A program made the position numbers and the translations under genes. A stretch of 12,203 nt of DNA from Candidatus Wallbacteria bacterium (GTDB lineage Bacteria; Muiribacteriota; UBA6191; JACPRK01). Each line of letters opens with the position of its first letter. Positions within the stretch are counted from its first letter, which is position 1. The stretch is taken from contig JACQFU010000060.1 in the NCBI GenBank assembly GCA_016199905.1, positions 1 to 12,203 of the forward strand, read 5' to 3'. The notes below the pieces were generated by a model. It saw nothing but the letters and a program-made list of their open reading frames with translations. It made no database searches and was not told the origin of the DNA. Shown here piece after piece: positions 10,201-12,203 of the stretch.

Positions 10201-11544
10201 GGCGGCTTTCGTGACGACCAGATCGGTCTGAGCGACCATCTGGTCGAAGTCCTGCGCCGCGCCGGAGTAGAAGCCGAAGAGGAGCTGGTTGCCGGTGTTG
10301 GTGCTGCCCTGCCAGCCGATCGTGTTGGCCCAAGAGTGATTGGCAATCGCGACGCCGGGGCCGACGGCGGCGTCCCGGCACTCTTGCACGGGGTCCCCTG
10401 CGAAGCTGAAGCTGTAGAGTTGCGCGCCCGGCGCCTGTCCGCGGGCGGCGGGGGAGCCCAGGCCGCTGCCGGCGATGATGCCTCCGACGTGGGTGGCGTG
10501 GCTGTCCGGAACGTTGGTGTCCTGAAGGGTGACCCGTCCGCCGAAGTCCGGGTGGCTCGCGTCGACTGCGCCCGCGTCCCAGACGCCCACTTTGACGCCG
10601 GTGCCGTCCACTCCGAGCGGCGAAACGCCGGCGGCGCCGGTATTGCTTCGGCTGCCGGCCCGGGCGCTGGCCGGGCGTCGGGGGGGGCTAGCCGGCTCGA
10701 CGTAGCGCACCTCGTCGGCCTCGGCCAGCTCCGCTAGCGACTCCGGCGGGGCCTCCACATCCAGAGTACCCGTCGGACTCAATCGCTCCGAAAGCGTCAC
10801 GGCACCGATTCGCTCCAGTACCCGGCGCGCCCGGTCCAGAGAGACACCGCCGAAAACCGACACGCGGAGCCGGACCCGGCCGGCGGCGGTAAGCGAGTAG
10901 TCCGGTAGTTTCCCCGCCAGCAGCAGGGGCGACAACCGGTCCTCGGCGAAGAGGTTTCCGATCGCCACCACGGAGGGCATCGCCCACAGCGGCACCAGGG
11001 ATGCCCGAGGAACGTCGAGCACAAAGCTCCTGTTGGGAATGAAGTCGAGCACCCGGACATCGAGCCGCTCCAGCTCCAGGCGATCGGGCAAGGTGAGCGG
11101 GCCGCGGAACTCGACCAGCAAGTGTTCGCGCTCGGCGCGCACCGCCACGGGTGCGCCTGGCCGCAACTCCCGGATGCCGGACTTCAACTTCACCACGGGC
11201 GCGTCGAGATCGTTCAGCAGCGCGCTCGGGGCGTGGCGGAACCCGCCGGCGTGAACCGTCACGCGCTGCGTGCGGCTGTCCGGAAGACGGTCCTCGACGG
11301 AGAGCGGGGGCCGCGCGGACGGCGGCGCGGCGAGCGCAACCGGGGGAGGCCAGGCAAGCGAGGGGGACTGCCGGGCGGCAGCCGGCGGGACCGCTCGAGA
11401 GGCTGCGGTCCCGGGCGAGGCCGGCGGCGGAGGGCCCGTTTGCCATGCAGCCCGGCAGGCGAACGCTACGGCAATGACCAGCAGCGTGGCGCCAAAGGCT
11501 CGAAAAGGTCGCTGGCCGAGAGGACCGCCAGGACCCGTCGTCAT
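991..11544 (-). CDS. Giant secreted KP-43-like subtilase (S8) with PPC, PKD, CARDB-like and about 15 Ig-like repeat domains
   Basis: This is a predicted exported serine endopeptidase of 3517 residues. An upstream in-frame GTG at 11631 would add 29 residues, but it lies inside a leader hairpin. The ATG at 11544 has AAGGAGAGG seven bases upstream and is followed directly by a signal peptide (hydrophobic core ATLLVIAVAFA). Domain order, approximate residues: proline-rich linker 35-90; two-part pro-region 115-285; subtilisin domain 310-600 with Asp323 (GVWDAG), His349 (SHATHVGG) and Ser536 (GTSMSAAN); KP-43-type jelly-roll 605-745 (VNDLDLRL, GVDNVEQV); Ig-like 750-845; PPC 848-970; PKD 975-1050 (YLWDFGD); PPC 1052-1175; CARDB-like 1180-1297; PKD/Ig-like 1300-1395; fifteen repeats 1397-3145; two PKD-like 3145-3331; unique C-terminal domain 3332-3517. 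The usual oxyanion Asn position reads Asp450. No sortase, autotransporter or classical type IX signal was recognised. The substrate is unknown; degradation or processing of extracellular protein is inferred. The last residues (ICAAFHAG) overlap the permease and may not be native. Confidence 0.93.
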   Translation of the reverse strand: MTTGPGGPLGQRPFRAFGATLLVIAVAFACRAAWQTGPPPPASPGTAASRAVPPAAARQSPSLAWPPPVALAAPPSARPPLSVEDRLPDSRTQRVTVHAGGFRHAPSALLNDLDAPVVKLKSGIRELRPGAPVAVRAEREHLLVEFRGPLTLPDRLELERLDVRVLDFIPNRSFVLDVPRASLVPLWAMPSVVAIGNLFAEDRLSPLLLAGKLPDYSLTAAGRVRLRVSVFGGVSLDRARRVLERIGAVTLSERLSPTGTLDVEAPPESLAELAEADEVRYVEPASPPRRPASARAGSRSNTGAAGVSPLGVDGTGVKVGVWDAGAVDASHPDFGGRVTLQDTNVPDSHATHVGGIIAGSGLGSPAARGQAPGAQLYSFSFAGDPVQECRDAAVGPGVAIANHSWANTIGWQGSTNTGNQLLFGFYSGAAQDFDQMVAQTDLVVTKAAGDDRDDGTDSVNHDGVLVAGDYYETMEDQATAKNVLTVGATTADDRVASYSNWGPCDDGRIKPDLMAAGDRVLSTDLQGSYQVLSGTSMSAANVAGQMALFLDAHSRYGGVRPRASRVKAIALNSCADIVLPPHANTGPDYASGYGLLDVQQMLALAYTELHSPFVKQTLSGSFASTDQTTETTFSVEDARQEIRFTLAWTDPQGSLLAGPALVNDLDLRLIGPDGAVWMPWVMDPSNPSQPAVRGNNGVDNVEQVSVTRAAAVAAGETWSGTWRVKLRAGSINNGPQAWDLASTVALTQRPAAAAPTVTIVNPSATTSGRQRVTATATPASGRALVAVQYRTDAGPWLAMLKNASTGNYDSIVDYVVTTSAGALLAVRAIDDAVRETQATRALSHVFSDDHPNSATGLSAYDTIAADGAPGQGVLEPAGASPEAGDFFQVALNAGTKYQIEAAGADGATMELTLLSTDGTTVLARTTGAADVTGSSAFARILDASVGTSGTYFLKVRQAGFTAPAQPRYEYQLRAFTLSGFARFSASPTSGSPSFSVTFSNASFGPLSSYLWDFGDAATSTAISPTHTYVNPGTYTATMTANGTFASNRVLITGTGTPVDDHPSATGSTSSPKDDLIVDGAIVSGVIGSDGDVDTFRLSLAQKQNVIVDVMLGTLVDSRLDIVTPGGSTTSDDDPSPPYVVSSHLNYTASVSGTNTYFVKVYAPSPRTGSYFLRARNASSVSDLQITAVSVPASLPVSQVALCSVTVKNAGSIGVAAPFKVGIATTQDTSTINTLNFKIRREVLYTGGLGAGSSVTVKVPVVLAAPGSFFFWGVVNSDKAVPETDVNNNVFLATSSQTLTRRTRPPRVRTAPERSLAANTAVSLIATATDPDGNSPLTYSWRQVSPASLLPIANPLSPTASVTPTVAGRYRFAVTASDGQGGTATAPQEFWAFETAAAALQVQAVGSPNGTTFTQRQTSIPVSFAARNTGGHVAFVSRAYLKFRSAGADVSSGFTVRPQSVGASFLQTGIASSWSFLVDIGAAAASGSVAVDGVLEGTDAQTGFAISDEITPTNVTWTVRKAATLAAQTPAATSIGQGQSLVYTVPVLNGGDVAANGVATTLSFSGAGLTAVQRPGNPSTVAAGATGNFSYDITASSAAAIGPRTAAFAASGVDGSTGLAIASSNSSLAVVNVLGPPQLKLVSLVPSHLTMSSTQTAPATLTVQNAGGTSISFTAESLTLQGTSITAAGLTRTLLLPGNNATATFTFTLSAASTGTTTLASATFSATNPNTGNAAAISSGLASKPVVLVQAPPLLKIVAIRSELATVSQGQTFQATVTLRNDGGAGANITTARPVFENTGLTSPIVNLSRSLAGGGAQSDFAFAVTAATAGTTRITGATFAAADVNTGGALSLSGGTATTPTVNVLSAPLLKITSITRPQQVISVGQQILCGVTLRNEGQTSVNVTGGHLVASSAALSTTTLTTSVTLAGNNSTAGFAFVVTGASQSANVNLTTATFTARNGISNQLVGLAGNLATPPGIVVQAVPTLRIDSIQAGSSTTNSGQPVKIAVGVTNLGAQSVQFSGGSLVMTGSNLSVSPFNVSRTLAGGAATSFTFDCTAVGVGTTDVTSATFTAVDVNTNKQVSISANGATAASVTVNSPAGFKILGISAGRTTLSIGQSMQVTVTVQAAPLGVDLTQERLTISGGLTAPALNIVQSLAGNAQASYVFTATAQSAGTARITSASFDATNSGNGTPAPLAANQAPAISVTVQGPPILNIVSITAARASASVGQTFPVTVVLKNVGQASARITTATLNAAHLSIPKYSSPVTVPGGGATLAIAFQATATSSGTATISTATVQATDTGNGNSLPIVSNNATAATVQVQLAPVLVLSALATKATTVLQGSTFDLTATVTNTGEASILLSREELQVTNQRLVPPVLNIARTLPGGQSTSFVFATQAKSAGTASVTTALFTAIDANSGRSLPLAANNAAPLSLSVVAAPSLTLQSIVALRTLVTRGQIFQAIATLRNDGAADAHLTEETLLASNANLTPAGLTQATTVSKGGSAFFSFNVTAASTGTASLTTMTFTATNVTNGQPASLFENKAVTQTIRIQLPPVLQVVGLGASPAAISLGKAIACAVSVRNNGGATMRVTSASLQLSGPNLLPSPSSFSVDVAGAAQADVQVPATAVRTGTVDLIGATLAATDINTGLSVEIASPTAQPFHVVIREPAHVELLELATGRVTATIGQTFPITATFRNSGEDSATLLAASLLLPGLALTAPTMTLTRSLPRLDARTSYTFTARAASAGLVNLTTATVVAADPDAIFLPLAANRARPVGIEVQAAPSLQITTLSLSRTSAVTRAVLTTGQSVSVFVTIRHGGGAAVDLTGATLIFNATQLSLSPVTLTTGLPAAPSGPGQSLTIEFAGRVAGSGGTSIVTTALIAAADRNTGARARIGANLAAPLVLDLQPRGVPRLLEFTASRSTVTVGQHLVVTATVENAGGAGLEIRRVQLVTSGAAADVPVLVDRVQLDRNSSRAFGFDVVARGAGVFRATSAVVDTLDVNSGTVERLRANLATPVAVTMQGPPVLELVSVQSERWLVSRDDQLAVTVTIRNTGTAIARLTHARLSARSGLTSTGELSLAADLPSSASGANPASLSFRVTARSTGTEIFDGVDLDALDANTLLPLPRNLRVASPSRVLIRPPNRVPVAAIAGPGAAVLTDGRPAVGNYDAGASSDPDADPISIAWSVANGTGAAIASPASTATAVTFSATGHVTLRLRVTDARSGFAETTRGVTITANHSPLVDAGPDRTAAVGFPIRIAAAVSDPDGDTPTLRWYRTGGVAASLVVSGSSVSFTPQRSGSLGLALEASDGHGGISTGAVTVEVVPPRQWHISLLRGSNLISPPVVPLRADGQPFSCGDLLQAANASFLVQTVDLSGDREGFRTLLPETTPDSALEPRKGYLLVRRGDPEPLDLLGVPWPAALPTRHLLAGTHLLGLVVGVGSPTDSDDLRTILGSAFVLKIEGDRLGAGRFVSHVPLRSPAFPIVTGGGYLVTIPTTRDVTGSICAAFHAG
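994..1550 (-). other. C-terminal domain of the giant protease, about 185 aa, two internal lobes
   Basis: After the last PKD-like domain the composition changes from Ser/Thr/Ala-rich repeats to a region with tryptophans, charged residues and longer hydrophobic stretches. Two halves look similar. The first has RGSNLISPPVVPL, then FLVQTVDLSGDREGF, then PRKGYLLVRRG. The second has AGTHLLGLVVGVG, then FVLKIEGDRLGAGRF, then GGGYLVTIP. The pattern (G-N/H-L, a strand ending in D or G, then GYL-V) suggests an internal duplication. It could be a surface-anchoring, sorting or ligand-binding module. I do not recognise a named family. The natural end is probably just after GGGYLVTIP. Confidence 0.55.
1016..1030. 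other. Apparent junction where two convergent genes lose their natural ends
   Basis: On the plus strand the permease match ends at codons for MDPV (1016-1027). On the minus strand the giant protease's recognisable C-terminal motif ends around TTRDVTG (1021-1041). Past this point each gene runs on antisense through the other, for about 225 bp on the plus strand and about 25 bp on the minus strand. The simplest readings are a deletion or inversion joining the two genes tail to tail, or a chimeric assembly. A native overlapping pair is less likely. Confidence 0.45.
2110..7354 (-). repeat. Array of about 15 degenerate Ig-like repeats, about 345 bp (115 aa) per unit
   Basis: Unit starts on the minus strand fall near 7354, 6985, 6642, 6294, 5945, 5594, 5250, 4908, 4566, 4223, 3876, 3530, 3190, 2800 and 2457. 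Spacing is about 340-351 bp, except 369 for the divergent first unit and 390 for the unit at 3190, which carries a short insertion. Each unit opens with a strand such as LLKIVAI or VLELVSV after a proline. It continues with GQ plus a strand ending in an N-x-G turn (VTLRNDGG, ATVTNTGEA), then an L-x-G-G loop, and finally a conserved TGT..(I/L)T.ATF.A.D.NTG stretch. The units resemble CARDB or NEW3-like beta-sandwiches. They differ clearly from one another, so duplication is old. The likely role is a rigid stalk (inference). Confidence 0.85.
7360..9310 (-). other. Ig-like, PPC, PKD, PPC, CARDB-like and PKD/Ig-like accessory block
   Basis: This middle part of the giant protein is a mosaic of known extracellular beta-sandwich types. 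An Ig-like module (PTVTIVNPS to AVRAIDDA) is followed by a PPC module with DDHPNSATGLS and GTYFLKVRQ. A PKD domain comes next, with YLWDFGDAATS and HTYVNPGTYT. A second PPC starts at DDHPSATGST and ends in YFVKVYAPSPRTGSYFLRAR. A CARDB-like module has SVTVKNAGSIG and PETDVNNN, and a PKD/Ig-like module has ATATDPDGN and VTASDGQGGTA. PPC and PKD modules are typically exported and are often linked with secretion, substrate binding or adhesion, so this block supports an extracellular role. Domain limits are approximate. Confidence 0.75.
9740..10620 (-). other. Peptidase S8 catalytic domain, KP-43-like
   Basis: The catalytic triad codons can be located: Asp323 at 10576-10578 in GVWDAG, His349 at 10498-10500 in SHATHVGG, and Ser536 at 9937-9939 in LSGTSMSAANVAG. 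Other family landmarks are NHSWAN, KNVLTVGATT, ASYSNWGP and DGRIKPDLMAAG; the last is typical of the KP-43 branch and is followed by that branch's jelly-roll domain. Three positions depart from consensus. HGTH reads HATH, the proline after GTSMA is alanine, and AAGN reads AAGD at residue 450 (10195-10197), which is where the oxyanion-hole asparagine normally sits. The intact triad argues for a working enzyme. Confidence 0.9.
10680..10687 (-). repeat. Mononucleotide run of eight C (coding strand) between pro-region and catalytic domain
   Basis: Eight consecutive G on the plus strand read as C8 in the giant gene and encode part of SPPR in the linker just after the pro-region. Its place before the catalytic domain means a one-base slip would remove the protease and everything after it. 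The run may be chance in GC-rich DNA. Confidence 0.6.
10690..11190 (-). other. Two-part protease pro-region (tandem I9-like inhibitor modules)
   Basis: Between the proline-rich linker and the catalytic domain there are two consecutive segments with the same logic: a beta strand, an amphipathic stretch, then a strand ending in a valine-rich motif. The first runs from HLLVEFRGPL to MPSVVAIGNL, and the second from RVRLRVSVFGG to ADEVRYVEPA. Each resembles the inhibitor-I9 fold that folds and inhibits subtilisins, where the last strand (here VRYVEPA) enters the active site before self-cleavage. Duplicated pro-modules of this type occur in other large bacterial S8 peptidases. The assignment rests on pattern and position only; sequence similarity between the two halves is weak. 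Confidence 0.6.
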
Positions 11545-11551
11545 CCCTCCG

Positions 11552-11560
11552 CCTCTCCTT
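11552..11560 (-). promoter_or_regulatory. Shine-Dalgarno sequence of the giant protease gene
   Basis: The minus strand reads AAGGAGAGG, then seven bases (CGGAGGG), then ATG at 11544-11542. This strong, well-spaced site decides the start in favour of the ATG over the in-frame GTG at 11631. Confidence 0.8.
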
Positions 11561-11564
11561 CGCC

Positions 11565-11580
11565 GGCCCCGTGAGGGGCC
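11565..11580 (-). promoter_or_regulatory. Leader hairpin 2 next to the ribosome binding site
   Basis: The minus strand reads GGCCCC, loop TCAC, GGGGCC, a perfect six-pair G/C stem ending four bases before the Shine-Dalgarno sequence. It lies in the predicted untranslated leader. The CCCTC across the 5' arm and loop could instead pair with GAGGG beside the start codon, so it might affect translation (inference). It has no U-tract and is not a standard terminator. Confidence 0.55.
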
Positions 11581-11599
11581 ACATGCACCGTTACGGCCA

Positions 11600-11630
11600 T
11601 GAGCGACGCTCCGCGTGAGGAGCGCGCTCA
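11600..11630 (-). promoter_or_regulatory. Leader hairpin 1, 12-bp stem with one bulge
   Basis: The minus strand reads TGAGCG-CGCTCC, loop TCACGC, then GGAGCG-T-CGCTCA. All twelve pairs are Watson-Crick, with one bulged T in the 3' arm. It lies about 55 bases upstream of the start codon and downstream of the predicted sigma-54 start point, so it should form in the leader RNA. Its loop shares TCAC with hairpin 2. The role is unknown; control of translation or mRNA stability is plausible. Confidence 0.6.
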
Positions 11631-11680
11631 CTGGAATGTTGCATCAGGGAAGGCCGAACGGCAAACAAAGGAATGACTTT

Positions 11681-11696
11681 AGCAATGGGTGTGCCA
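11681..11696 (-). promoter_or_regulatory. Sigma-54 (RpoN) -24/-12 promoter for the giant protease gene
   Basis: The minus strand reads TGGCAC-ACCCA-TTGCT. This matches the RpoN consensus TGGCAC-N5-TTGCW at every fixed position, with GG and GC separated by exactly ten bases. The expected start of transcription is near 11670, giving an untranslated leader of about 125 nt. The motif lies in the intergenic gap in the correct orientation. A sigma-54 promoter needs an activator ATPase, so expression of the protease is probably conditional. No activator gene is in the window. Confidence 0.68.
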
Positions 11697-11723
11697 GGAG
11701 CCAGGAGGGGCCCGGGAGTACCG

Positions 11724-11748
11724 GATTCGAGACGGAGAGTCTCAAATC
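11724..11748 (-). promoter_or_regulatory. 25-nt inverted repeat: possible activator site or terminator of the SpoIID-like gene
   Basis: The minus strand reads GATTTGAGAC, loop TCTCC, GTCTCGAATC. Nine of ten stem pairs are perfect and the tenth is a U-G wobble in RNA. It begins six bases after the stop codon of the SpoIID-like gene and is centred about 66 bp upstream of the predicted sigma-54 start point. It could be the binding site of the sigma-54 activator, somewhat close for that class, or a factor-assisted terminator. No T-run follows, so a classical intrinsic terminator is unlikely. Confidence 0.5.
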
Positions 11749-11754
11749 TCCCCA

Positions 11755-12203
11755 TCATCTGCCCTCGCTCCGCCCCGGCTCCACGGCGGCCCCCGGGTAG
11801 TAGAACTCCAGAATTTCCCTCCATCCCTTGCCCTTCTTCGCCATCTCGGCGGCCCCGGCCTGGCACATGCCTGCAAGGTGCCCCCGGCCGCTCCCCGCGA
11901 GCGTGACGCTCTGCCCTTCGTCGACCAGCCGGAATCGGCGAGAGTGGATGGCCCAGCGGCCAACCGAGACGCGCACGGCGCGCGCGACGGACTCGAAAGA
12001 CGCGGAGACCACAGAGGTTTCGGAACGCAGCTCAATTCGGGACACAAGCGCTCCATCGGCGTCACCGGACCCGACCAGTCGTATTTCCGCACGTCCGGCC
12101 GGCGTCGCCTTGGCCCCCGACGCCCGCGCCACCGCCGCCACCAGCGCGCCGCGGTCCAGCCGCACCTTCCAGCCGCCGCCACGCGGACACCACGGGTCTT
12201 CCC
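11755..12203 (-). CDS. SpoIID/LytB domain protein, N-terminally truncated by window edge
   Basis: This is the C-terminal 148 residues of a protein of the SpoIID/LytB family, whose best-studied members are peptidoglycan lytic transglycosylases used in engulfment or cell-wall remodelling. The frame is open to the right edge, with EDPWCPRGGGWKV upstream of the first possible start (GTG at 12165), so the gene begins outside the window. The diagnostic end of the domain is clear: RAVRVSVGRWAIHS, then LAGSGRGHLAGMCQAGA, then MAKKGKGWREILEFYYPGA, matching the family pattern GxGxGHGVGMxQxGAxxMA...I(L)xxYYPG. The usual GHGVGMSQ is GHLAGMCQ here. The catalytic region expected in the N-terminal half is not visible. 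Its stop lies 210 bp before the giant protease start on the same strand. It is most likely a wall-remodelling protein of a non-sporulating bacterium. Confidence 0.87.
   Translation of the reverse strand, partial: EDPWCPRGGGWKVRLDRGALVAAVARASGAKATPAGRAEIRLVGSGDADGALVSRIELRSETSVVSASFESVARAVRVSVGRWAIHSRRFRLVDEGQSVTLAGSGRGHLAGMCQAGAAEMAKKGKGWREILEFYYPGAAVEPGRSEGR

Noticed and set aside
9446..10381. A 311-codon minus-strand frame inside the protease catalytic region
   Set aside because: It is a shifted frame of the subtilase and is extremely Arg-rich; the triad and landmarks lie in the other frame.
11450..11544. Lipobox in the protease signal peptide (AFAC)
   Set aside because: The -3 residue is Ala and the -2 residue is Phe, which do not fit the usual L-(A/S/T)-(G/A)-C pattern; ordinary signal peptidase cleavage is at least as likely.
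11542..11631. GTG at 11631 as start of the giant protease
   Set aside because: It would place 29 Arg/Gly-rich residues ahead of the signal peptide, falls at the base of hairpin 1 and has no good ribosome binding site, whereas the ATG at 11544 has AAGGAGAGG at seven bases.
11591..11866. A 91-codon minus-strand open frame spanning the intergenic gap
   Set aside because: It overlaps the end of the SpoIID-like gene, the sigma-54 promoter and leader hairpin 1, and its translation shows no family features.

Overview
The window is GC-rich throughout, with strong G/C bias at third codon positions. It looks like a chromosomal or metagenomic fragment from an uncultivated high-GC diderm bacterium. The evidence for this is a MacB/FtsX-type ABC permease, a very large exported subtilase decorated with PPC, PKD and CARDB-like domains, and a SpoIID/LytB-family protein. 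This combination is common in Acidobacteriota-like and similar soil or sediment lineages, but the phylum is only a guess. I saw no tRNA, rRNA, CRISPR array or insertion sequence.

Layout: (1) 2-1252, plus strand: the C-terminal part of a MacB-type permease, cut by the window's left edge. Its recognisable homology stops near 1027, and the last 75 codons are read antisense through the end of the next gene. (2) 991-11544, minus strand: one uninterrupted gene of 3517 codons that fills about 86% of the window. From N to C terminus it encodes a signal peptide, a proline-rich linker, a two-part pro-region, a KP-43-like subtilisin domain with a jelly-roll, an Ig-like domain, PPC-PKD-PPC, a CARDB-like domain, a PKD/Ig-like domain, about fifteen degenerate Ig-like repeats of about 115 residues each, two more PKD-like domains and a unique C-terminal domain. 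(3) 11545-11754: a 210-bp regulatory gap. Read on the minus strand it holds a 25-nt inverted repeat, a near-perfect sigma-54 (-24/-12) promoter, two stable leader hairpins with similar loops, and a strong Shine-Dalgarno sequence in front of the ATG at 11544. (4) 11755-12203, minus strand: the C-terminal part of a SpoIID/LytB-family protein, cut by the right edge.

Working model (inference): the SpoIID-like protein and the giant protease are co-oriented but probably transcribed separately. The giant gene is likely driven by its own sigma-54 promoter through a structured leader of about 125 nt. The product is most likely exported and works outside the inner membrane, with the long repeat array acting as a stalk or spacer between the protease head and the C-terminal domain. 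The permease is convergent and has no visible functional link. The many long open frames opposite the giant gene are shadows of its high-GC coding sequence.

Points worth a second look are the sigma-54 promoter plus leader, an Asp in place of the usual oxyanion-hole Asn in the protease, and the point near 1016-1030 where both convergent genes seem to lose their natural ends.
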